A DNA stretch of 64,000 nt from Polaromonas sp. GTDB taxonomy: Bacteria > Pseudomonadota > Gammaproteobacteria > Burkholderiales > Burkholderiaceae_C. Shown in pieces: positions 57,768 to 64,000 of this stretch. The stretch is from positions 1 to 64,000 of the forward strand of contig NZ_JAQSDA010000028.1 of assembly GCF_029945685.1 (NCBI RefSeq), written 5' to 3'. The position numbers were made by a program, and so were the translations under genes. The notes beneath the pieces are model-generated. The model ran no database searches, was not told the origin of the DNA, and saw only the letters and a program-made list of their open reading frames with translations. The stretch's first letter is position 1. Each line of letters starts with the position of its first letter.

Positions 57768-59270
57768 ATGAACGCTCCTCTCGCCCCCCGGCAGCAGCAC
57801 CTGCTGGAACGCTCCGAACGCCAGGCCCAGGTCGTCGCCGCGTTGCAGGCAGTGCTGCCGGCGCACGCGCTGCTCTGGAACAACGAAGACACCACGCCTT
57901 ACGAATGCGACGGCCTGACCGCCTACCGCCAGCGACCGCTGGTGGTCGCCCTGCCCGAAACCTATGAGCAGGTGCAGGCCGTGCTGAAAACCTGCCATGC
58001 GCTGGAAGTCCCGGTGGTGGCACGCGGCGCCGGCACCGGCCTGTCCGGCGGCGCCATGCCGCACAAGCTGGGCGTCACCCTGTCGCTGGCCAAGTTCAAC
58101 AAAATTTTGAAGCTCGACGCGGCCAGCCGCACGGCCCTGGTCCAGGGCGGTGTGCGCAACCTCGCCATCAGCGAAGCCGCCGCACCGCTGGGCCTGTATT
58201 ACGCGCCCGATCCGTCCAGCCAGATCGCCTGCACCATAGGCGGCAACGTGGCTGAAAACTCGGGCGGCGTGCATTGCCTCAAGTACGGCCTGACCCTGCA
58301 CAACGTGCTCAAGGTCCGGGGCTTCACGATTGAAGGCGAGGAAGTCGAGTTCGGCAGCGACGCGCTGGACTGCGCCGGCTACGACCTGCTGTCGGTGGTC
58401 ATCGGCAGTGAGGGCATGCTGGCCGTCACCACCGAAGTCACCGTGAAACTGGTGCCCAGGCCGGTGCTGGCGCGCTGCATCATGGCCAGCTTTGACGACC
58501 TGCGCAAGGCGGGCGATGCGGTGGCGGCCGTGATTGCCGCCGGCATCATTCCGGCCGGTCTCGAGATGATGGACAAGCCCATGACTGCGGCGGTCGAGGA
58601 CTTCGTGCACGCCGGTTACGACCTGACGGCCGAGGCGATTCTGCTGTGCGAAAGCGACGGTACGCCGGAAGAAGTCGAGGAAGAAATCGGCCGCATGAGC
58701 GCCGTGTTGCGCAACCACGGCGCCACGGCGATTGCGGTCAGCCAGAACGAGGCCGAACGCCTGCGCTTCTGGAGCGGCCGCAAGAATGCCTTCCCCGCCT
58801 CCGGCCGCATCAGCCCCGACTACATGTGCATGGACTCGACCATTCCGCGCAAACGCCTGGCCGACATCCTGCTGGCCATCCAGCAGATGGAACTCAAGTA
58901 CGGCCTGCGCTGCGCCAATGTGTTCCATGCCGGAGACGGCAACCTGCACCCCTTGATCCTGTTCGATGCCAACGACGCCGACCAGCTGCACCGCTGCGAG
59001 CTGTTCGGCGCCGAGATCCTGGAAACCAGCGTGGCCATGGGCGGCACGGTCACCGGCGAACACGGCGTGGGCGTGGAAAAACTCAACTCCATGTGTGTGC
59101 AGTTCTCGGCCAGCGAGAACGAGCAGATGTTCGGCGTCAAGCGCGCCTTTGACCCGCAAGGCCTGCTCAATCCCGGCAAGGTGATCCCGACGCTGCAGCG
59201 CTGCGCCGAGTACGGGAAGATGCTGGTGCGCGGTGGGAAAATCGCGCATCCTGACCTGCCGCGATACTGA
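57768..59270 (+). CDS. glcD: FAD-linked oxidase, GlcD/D-lactate dehydrogenase family
   Basis: 500 residues. An FAD-binding PCMH domain (VPVVARGAGTGLSGGAMPHK; YYAPDPSSQIACTIGGNVAE NSGG) and a C-terminal oxidase domain (NVFHAGDGNLHPLILFDAND; GGTVTGEHGVGVEKL) match glycolate oxidase subunit GlcD. It oxidises a 2-hydroxy acid. GlcE and GlcF partners are not adjacent, so it may be a single-subunit D-2-hydroxyacid dehydrogenase; the symbol is tentative. Confidence 0.85.
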   Translation: MNAPLAPRQQHLLERSERQAQVVAALQAVLPAHALLWNNEDTTPYECDGLTAYRQRPLVVALPETYEQVQAVLKTCHALEVPVVARGAGTGLSGGAMPHKLGVTLSLAKFNKILKLDAASRTALVQGGVRNLAISEAAAPLGLYYAPDPSSQIACTIGGNVAENSGGVHCLKYGLTLHNVLKVRGFTIEGEEVEFGSDALDCAGYDLLSVVIGSEGMLAVTTEVTVKLVPRPVLARCIMASFDDLRKAGDAVAAVIAAGIIPAGLEMMDKPMTAAVEDFVHAGYDLTAEAILLCESDGTPEEVEEEIGRMSAVLRNHGATAIAVSQNEAERLRFWSGRKNAFPASGRISPDYMCMDSTIPRKRLADILLAIQQMELKYGLRCANVFHAGDGNLHPLILFDANDADQLHRCELFGAEILETSVAMGGTVTGEHGVGVEKLNSMCVQFSASENEQMFGVKRAFDPQGLLNPGKVIPTLQRCAEYGKMLVRGGKIAHPDLPRY

Positions 59271-59350
59271 TGCCCCCACGCTTTTCACTGCGTGTAATAC
59301 GCTGCCCCCCAGAGGGGGATGACCTTGCTTGGGGCGGCCCGGCGCTGCGG
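59271..59350. repeat. Intergenic palindromic repeat before lrgA
   Basis: Contains the palindrome CCCCCAGAGGGGG and the trailing segment TTGGGGCGGCCCGGCG. I recognise this combination from many intergenic regions in Comamonadaceae; only one copy is in this window, so the repeat call rests on memory. Confidence 0.4.
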
Positions 59351-59355
59351 TCGCC

Positions 59356-59700
59356 ATGATGGGTCTGCGCGGCCTCGCCTGGCTGCTGCTGTTGCAGTCC
59401 ATCGGCGAACTGCTCTCGCGCGGCCTCTCGCTTCCGTTTCCCGGTCCGGTCATCGGCATGATGCTGCTGCTCGTCGCGCTGCGCTGGCCGCTGGTGCGCG
59501 AACCCGTGGCGGCCTGCGCCGACTTCCTGCTGGCGCACCTCTCGCTGCTGTTTGTACCAGTGGGTGTCGGCGTCATGACCCACCTGAGCCTGGTCAGCCA
59601 GTACGGCGGCCGCATGTTGCTGGTGATTGTTCTGTCCACCCTGATCGGACTGGTCGTGACGGTGCTGACCTTGCACCTGTTGTGGCGCAAACATGCCTAA
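59356..59700 (+). CDS. lrgA: CidA/LrgA family membrane protein
   Basis: 114 residues from Met at 59356 or 59359, four membrane helices. LPFPGPVIGMMLLLVALRWP and LLFVPVGVGVMTHLSLVSQY are family signatures. LrgA-like proteins are holin-like and work with LrgB in murein turnover or in export of small metabolites. It overlaps lrgB by eight bases. Confidence 0.9.
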   Translation: MMGLRGLAWLLLLQSIGELLSRGLSLPFPGPVIGMMLLLVALRWPLVREPVAACADFLLAHLSLLFVPVGVGVMTHLSLVSQYGGRMLLVIVLSTLIGLVVTVLTLHLLWRKHA

Positions 59701-60418
59701 ATTTGTCGAGCTTTGGGTTTACCTGTCCGCCACGCCGCTGTTCGGCCTGACGGCGACGCTGGTGGTTTACGTCGTGGCCCAGGCCATCTACGCGCGCCTG
59801 CAGCAGGCGCCCTGGGCCAACCCCGTGCTCTGGACCGTGCTGGTGATTGCCGCGGTGTTGCTGGCCACCGGTGTCTCCTACCCGACCTATTTCGCCGGCG
59901 CACAGTTCATCCATTTTCTGCTCGGCCCGGCGGTGGTGGCGCTGGCCTGGCCGCTGTGGCAACGCCGCGCCGAGTTGCGCCAGCGTTGGGGCAGCCTGCT
60001 GCTGGCAGCCCTGGCCGGTGGCATCGCCGCCAGCGGCTCGGCACTCGCGCTGGGCTGGGCCGTCGGCTTGCCTCTGGAGGTGGTGCTGTCCCTGGCGCCC
60101 AAATCCGTCACCGCGCCGGTGGCCATGGGCATTGCCGAAAAAATAGGCGGCATCCCGGCACTGGCCGCCGTGTTTGCGGTCATCACTGGTCTGGTCGGTG
60201 CGCTCAGCGGCAAATACCTGTTTGATGCCTTAGCGATTCCGCTGGATGCAGCCGGCTGGACGGCGCGCGGCTTCGCGCTCGGCACCGCCTCGCACGGCAT
60301 AGGCGCCGCGCGTGCGCTGCAGGTCAACGCCGACGCGGGGGCTTACGCCGGCCTGGCGCTGGGGCTGCAGGTGGTGCTGGCCTCGCTGCTGCTGCCCCTG
60401 CTGTTCCGGCTTTTTTAG
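59693..60418 (+). CDS. lrgB: LrgB family membrane protein
   Basis: 241 residues with about seven membrane helices. The central signature LAPKSVTAPVAMGIAEKIGG and the end GTASHGIGAARALQVNADAG are typical of LrgB/CidB. In plants and some bacteria the family carries glycolate or pyruvate; the adjacent GlcD-like oxidase makes a 2-hydroxyacid link tempting. Confidence 0.92.
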   Translation: MPKFVELWVYLSATPLFGLTATLVVYVVAQAIYARLQQAPWANPVLWTVLVIAAVLLATGVSYPTYFAGAQFIHFLLGPAVVALAWPLWQRRAELRQRWGSLLLAALAGGIAASGSALALGWAVGLPLEVVLSLAPKSVTAPVAMGIAEKIGGIPALAAVFAVITGLVGALSGKYLFDALAIPLDAAGWTARGFALGTASHGIGAARALQVNADAGAYAGLALGLQVVLASLLLPLLFRLF

Positions 60419-60422
60419 GCAT

Positions 60423-62240
60423 TCACCAGGTGTCGATGGCCAGTGCGCCGTCTGCGGGCCGGATAAGTGCCGACTGCAGGCCGCGCACCAGCCAGTCGCG
60501 CGTCTGCGCCGGGTCGATCACCGCATCGATTTCCAGCGTGGTCGCCATGTTGAGCGCGCCGCCCTTGTCATACTGCTGCGCCACCAGGGTGTCGTACAGG
60601 GCCTCACGCTGCGGGCCTTCGGGCAGCGCCTCCAGTTCCTTGCGGTAGCCGAGTTTCACCGCCCCCTCCAGCCCCATGGCGCCGAATTCGCCAGTGGGCC
60701 AGGCCACATTGAACGCCGGCGCATGAAAACTGCCGGCCGTCATGGCCATGGCGCCCAGGCCGTATCCCTTGCGCAGCACCACGCTGAAAAACGGCACGCG
60801 CAAGTGCGCGGCGGCGATGAACATCCGGCTCACATGGCGCACCTGCGCCTGCGTCTCGGTCTGCGGGCCGACCATGAAACCCGGGGTGTCCACCAGACTG
60901 ACCAGCGGCAGGCCATGCGCATTGCACAGCTGCATGAAACGCGCGGCCTTGTCGGCCGCATCGGCGTCGATGGCCCCGCCCAGATGGTGCGGGTTGTTGG
61001 CCAGAATGCCTACCGGCCGCCCCTCGATACGCGCCAGCGCGGTGTGAATGCCTTGCCCAAAGCCGGTGCGCAGCGCCAGCACGCTGCCCGCGTCGGCGAT
61101 ACCGTCGATCGCCGCCCGCGTGTCGTACACGCGCAAGCGGTTCTCGGGCACCAGCTCGCGCAGGGCCAGAGCATCGGGCGCAGTGAACGCCTGCAGGGCA
61201 CCCTGAAAAAAAGACAGATAGTGCCGTGCCGCCGCCACCGCGTGGGCTTCGTCGTCCACCAGCACATCGATCACGCCATTGCCGTGCTGCACGCCAGCCG
61301 GCCCGATCTGTTCAGGTTTGAACACACCGAGGCTCCCGCCCTCGACCATCGCCGGGCCGCCCATGCCGATGTTGCTGCCCTGGGTGGCAATGATCACGTC
61401 GCAGCAGCCCAGCAATGCGGCATTGCCGGCAAAACAGCGGCCCGCCACAATGCCCACCACCGGTACCCGGCCATTGAGTCGGGCAAAACTTGCAAACGTG
61501 CCGACATGCAGGCCGGCAACAATGGGCATGTCGGTGTCCCCGGGCCGGCCGCCGCCGCCTTCGGCAAACAGCACCACCGGCAGCTTGTTCTGCAGCGCGA
61601 TGCCCAGCATGCGGTCAGTTTTCTGGTGGTTGCGCATGCCCTGTGTGCCGGCCAGCACGGTGGCGTCGTAGGCCATCACCACGGCCCGGCTTGCCTGCGG
61701 GTCGAACAGGGCGCCGTTGATGCTGCCGATGCCGGTGGCCATGCCATCGGCCGGGGTGTTCCTGACCAGGTCTTCTTCACTGCGGCGGCTGCGCTGCGCC
61801 GCGAGGGCCAGCGCGCCGTACTCCATGAAAGAGCCCGCATCACACAGGTCGGTGATGTTCTCGCGCGCAGTGCGCAGGCCCAGGGCGTGGCGCCGCGCCA
61901 CCGCTTCGGGCCGGCTGGCGTCCTGCGTGGGCGCATGGCGATCCAGGGCACGCTGCAGGTCAGCGCGCAAACCATCGGACGTGGGGGATGACACTTTGGC
62001 CTGCACAGGCTGCGCCACCGCCTGTGCGGATTCGATGCGCGCGAGCAGCGCGCCCGCTTCCACGAGCTCGCCGTCGGCAAAAAAAACTTCGCCGACGCGG
62101 CCAGCCACAGCCGCCCGCACTTCGTGCTCCATCTTCATGGCTTCGAGAATCACCAGCAGGTCGCCGGCCTGCACGGCTGCGCCGGGCTCGACCTGCCATT
62201 GAACAACCTGGGCTTGAAGGGGGGAGTGAACCGCGGACAT
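60423..62240 (-). CDS. Biotinyl domain fused to acyl-CoA carboxyltransferase
   Basis: 605 residues from Met at 62240; CACAAT then six bases before this ATG suggests a leaderless start and argues against the longer frame. The N-terminal 70 residues are a biotinyl domain with the biotinylation site EAMKMEHE (Lys36). The rest is a carboxyltransferase pair (MGIALQNKLPVVLFAEGGGG; VVPFF-like loops; TPGFMVGPQTETQAQVRHVS; GYGLGAMAMTAGSFHAPAFN). There is no biotin carboxylase in the chain or nearby, so a separate subunit is required. Acyl-CoA substrate unknown. Confidence 0.88.
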   Translation of the reverse strand: MSAVHSPLQAQVVQWQVEPGAAVQAGDLLVILEAMKMEHEVRAAVAGRVGEVFFADGELVEAGALLARIESAQAVAQPVQAKVSSPTSDGLRADLQRALDRHAPTQDASRPEAVARRHALGLRTARENITDLCDAGSFMEYGALALAAQRSRRSEEDLVRNTPADGMATGIGSINGALFDPQASRAVVMAYDATVLAGTQGMRNHQKTDRMLGIALQNKLPVVLFAEGGGGRPGDTDMPIVAGLHVGTFASFARLNGRVPVVGIVAGRCFAGNAALLGCCDVIIATQGSNIGMGGPAMVEGGSLGVFKPEQIGPAGVQHGNGVIDVLVDDEAHAVAAARHYLSFFQGALQAFTAPDALALRELVPENRLRVYDTRAAIDGIADAGSVLALRTGFGQGIHTALARIEGRPVGILANNPHHLGGAIDADAADKAARFMQLCNAHGLPLVSLVDTPGFMVGPQTETQAQVRHVSRMFIAAAHLRVPFFSVVLRKGYGLGAMAMTAGSFHAPAFNVAWPTGEFGAMGLEGAVKLGYRKELEALPEGPQREALYDTLVAQQYDKGGALNMATTLEIDAVIDPAQTRDWLVRGLQSALIRPADGALAIDTW

Positions 62241-62299
62241 CGGCGCATTGTGCGCCCGCACGGCGCGCCGCTGTCGTCAACTCGGTGACAGCGGGCGTC

Positions 62300-62568
62300 T
62301 AGGGCCTGTTCACCCTATTTATGCAAGATGCGTTGCGAGTCAAAAAGGCCATGCGCGAGGCGCAAAATGCAGCCGGGCTCGCGCCCGGCAAGGCTTTGCA
62401 ACGCTGCGCATGGCCTTTTTGGCCGCAACCCGGAGGGAACGTGGTTAAAACAACGCCACTCGTCGTTGCACTCCTAGCCCAGCCGCCCAGGCTGAGCGTC
62501 GTCGCGCGCCTAGATTGGCGCTGTTTTAACCACGTTCGCACTTGTATAAATAGGGTGAACAGGCCCTA
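62300..62568. mobile_element. 269-bp structured element with 28-bp terminal inverted repeats (element 2)
   Basis: The terminal 28 bases (beginning TAGGGCCTGTTCACCCTATT) are inverted repeats with one mismatch. Inside are two big hairpins: arms CAAAAAGGCCATGCGC at 62341-62356 and 62406-62421 with an inner CCGGGC/GCCCGG stem, and arms around AACGTGGTTAAAACA at about 62438-62459 and 62516-62538. No coding capacity. It lies six bases past the bactofilin stop and shares its core with element 1. The ends in TA...TA fit an IS630/Tc1-type target, which I cannot prove. Confidence 0.75.
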
Positions 62569-62574
62569 AAAAAC

Positions 62575-63120
62575 TCAGGCGACCTGAAGGCCCGGTTTTC
62601 CGGTCAGTGCGGTTTTCGTGTTGGCCACGGCGCCAAAGAGGATTTCGCCGGCGAGTTGGCCACCCTCTTCGATCACCAGCTTGCCATAACGGATCTTGCC
62701 GGTGACCTTGCCGGTGGCATAAATCACGAGCTTCTGGCGCACCGTCAGGTTGCCGTCAAACGCACCATGGATTTCGGCGATGTCGATCTCGGCCGAACCC
62801 TTGAACTCCCCGTGCTCGGAGATCTGCATCACGCGCGAATCCATGGTGGCCTCCACCAGTCCTTCCACCACCAGGGTGTCGCAGTCGGTGATCTCGACGC
62901 CCTTGAGCTTGATGTTGGGGCCGACCGTCAGCTTGCTGCCGCCACTCTCCCGCGGGGCGGCAGTCGGCGCGCTGGGTGCGACCGCCGCAGCAGCAGGCGC
63001 GCTGTTCGAGACGTTGGTTGCCGCAGGGCTGTTGGCGTAGGGATTGGGGTTGGGGCTGCCATGACGCAGACCGGAAGACTCATTGTCGCGTTTGCCGAAG
63101 AACGGTGATTGCAGTGCCAT
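62575..63120 (-). CDS. Bactofilin (polymer-forming cytoskeletal protein)
   Basis: 181 residues from ATG at 63120 (AAGGA upstream). A Pro/Ala/Ser-rich N-terminal tail (to about residue 65) leads to a right-handed beta-helix bactofilin domain (LTVGPNIKLKGVEITDCDTL VVEG; AEIHGAFDGNLTVRQKLVIY; GKIRYGKLVIEEGGQLAGEI). Bactofilins polymerise at the inner membrane and guide cell shape or local peptidoglycan synthesis. Typical partners such as an M23 peptidase are not in the window. Confidence 0.92.
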   Translation of the reverse strand: MALQSPFFGKRDNESSGLRHGSPNPNPYANSPAATNVSNSAPAAAAVAPSAPTAAPRESGGSKLTVGPNIKLKGVEITDCDTLVVEGLVEATMDSRVMQISEHGEFKGSAEIDIAEIHGAFDGNLTVRQKLVIYATGKVTGKIRYGKLVIEEGGQLAGEILFGAVANTKTALTGKPGLQVA

Positions 63121-63262
63121 CTGGATTTCCTTCAAAAGGACCCGATGGTACGGAGACCACTTTGAAAAGTCTCCACCGCGAATGCAAGATGAGTAACGAA
63201 ATAACCGGGTGCCTCGCGCCCGGGCGCACCGCGTGCGGGTTGCGAGCTTGTAGACTGGGGCC

Positions 63263-63574
63263 ATGCATTACACGGTCAGGATTTTCCACAGCGAAGATGT
63301 CAGCGACACCGAACGCGCCAGCGCAGCGCAGCGGTTTCGAGCCGCGCTTGAGGCCTCGCTCGGTGATGCCAGCCTGGTGGCGCCGGTCTACCGCGCCTAC
63401 CTGCGCTTGCTGCAGATTCACGGGGAGCAGACCCGTCCCTGGGACCTGGCGCCGGCGGAGCAGTTGCTGGCCGAGCAGTGGGAAGCCGCCGAACTGGCGG
63501 CCACGCAAGCGGCCTTTGGCGCCGAACGCTACATGGGCGATGCCCATTTTGAACTGGAGCTTCAGGACCGCTGA
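63263..63574 (+). CDS. Hypothetical protein, 103 residues
   Basis: Begins MHYTVRIFHSEDVSDTERAS. Mostly helical and acidic, with no membrane segment or signal peptide, and not a family I recognise. TAGACT then six bases precede the ATG without a ribosome site, as for other likely leaderless genes here. Divergent from the bactofilin gene. Confidence 0.7.
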   Translation: MHYTVRIFHSEDVSDTERASAAQRFRAALEASLGDASLVAPVYRAYLRLLQIHGEQTRPWDLAPAEQLLAEQWEAAELAATQAAFGAERYMGDAHFELELQDR

Positions 63575-63637
63575 GCACACCCGCCCGAGCGGGCGCTTCG
63601 TACGGATAATTACACCAGTTGCCAGAAAGGGAAGTTT

Positions 63638-64000
63638 GTGGAGTTTGTTGTCTTGCTCGTGGGGGTGATGCTGCTGGGGCTTCTGGGGCTGCTTGGCTGG
63701 GCCATCTACCGCGCCATGAAGCGTCGGGACACCGGTTCGCCGGCAGCCGGTGGGCAGGCGGAGCCGCAAAGCAGTACCCTGGACGACAGCACCTACCGGG
63801 TCAGTTATGCGCCGCCCGAGTTTGAGTGGAGCGGCACCACCACCGGCGCCCTGCCGGTGAAAATACTCACCTACAAGCAGTATGAGTGCCTGGAAGATGC
63901 GCGCTATGGCTTCCGGATCGTCGGCTTGCCGCCCACCGAGCGCAAGCAGCCGCAACCCCACAAAACGCGTGCCCACGGGCTCAAAACCGTCGCCTCACTG
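63638..64000 (+). CDS. Membrane-anchored protein of unknown function (partial)
   Basis: GTG at 63638 follows AAAGGGAAG, and the frame is open to the right edge (121 codons). One N-terminal membrane helix (VVLLVGVMLLGLLGLLGWAI) is followed by basic residues (YRAMKRRD), so the rest is probably cytoplasmic. A Gly/Ser linker and an aromatic-rich segment (FEWSGTTTGALPVKILTYKQ) follow. Family not recognised; the C terminus lies outside the window. Confidence 0.7.
   Translation, partial: MEFVVLLVGVMLLGLLGLLGWAIYRAMKRRDTGSPAAGGQAEPQSSTLDDSTYRVSYAPPEFEWSGTTTGALPVKILTYKQYECLEDARYGFRIVGLPPTERKQPQPHKTRAHGLKTVASL

Noticed and set aside
57750-59690. 646-codon minus-strand frame opposite the GlcD-like gene
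   Set aside because: Antisense shadow spanning two real genes and an intergenic repeat.

Overview
The window is a chromosomal segment of a GC-rich betaproteobacterium, most likely Burkholderiales, family Comamonadaceae (Polaromonas/Rhodoferax-like). I infer this from the gene neighbourhoods (spc/alpha ribosomal block ending in tRNA-fMet, recG//queA-tgt, ubiA-dps-oxyR, a PhaM-type granule protein, DUF3567 and DUF3108 proteins) and from short dispersed repeats of a kind I associate with that family. The assignment rests on recognition, not on a search.

Layout. 1-5069 (minus): a LapA-type biofilm adhesin locus: type I secretion ABC transporter, membrane-fusion protein, a LuxR regulator with a degenerate receiver, and the N-terminal retention module of a giant adhesin that runs off the left edge. 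5520-14797 (minus): the spc and alpha ribosomal operons, starting at rplN behind a near-consensus promoter and ending at rplQ, then an initiator tRNA with its own -10 and a terminator; the S10 operon is not attached. 14949-25151: a complete glycerol regulon. glpD and an ABC glycerol importer (two ATPases, two permeases, a small membrane protein, a binding protein) face away from glpR and glpK. 25217-30229: a phytase-like esterase, proC, a small basic exported protein, ubiA, dps and oxyR. 30230-30824: a gene-free, hairpin-rich repeat region. 30825-36217: recG facing queA-tgt, then an aldo/keto reductase. 36298-44905: envelope and metabolic genes on the minus strand, including an MFS-acyltransferase fusion, a FIST protein, a GST, PhaM and an enoyl-CoA hydratase. 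45047-64000: mixed housekeeping and accessory genes, including a DksA-like protein, MarC, FAH with IclR, an orphan amino-acid binding protein, AbrB, a ChaN lipoprotein, an omega-aminotransferase, purU, a GcvA-like regulator, a GlcD-like oxidase, LrgAB, a biotinyl/carboxyltransferase fusion and a bactofilin.

How genes work together. The glycerol block imports glycerol with ATP (no GlpF facilitator is visible), phosphorylates it (GlpK), oxidises glycerol-3-phosphate (GlpD) and is controlled by GlpR from the shared 22669-22830 region. OxyR probably controls the adjacent dps. The adhesin, its exporter and the LuxR protein form one biofilm module.

Most interesting signals: (i) the two glycerol-importer ATPases carry complementary motif losses, predicting one intact and one degenerate ATP site; (ii) a 62-nt repeat occurs five times at constant length, twice in frame inside genes; (iii) two structured elements with different terminal inverted repeats share one hairpin core; (iv) a 29-codon leader ORF ends on a UGAUG overlap with glpS; (v) the adhesin retention module has Ser-Ser where the LapG protease normally cuts Ala-Ala; (vi) a recurring -10-like hexamer, six bases, ATG pattern suggests leaderless mRNAs, including a bidirectional -10 between recG and queA. 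No CRISPR array, rRNA operon, prophage or intact insertion sequence was seen.
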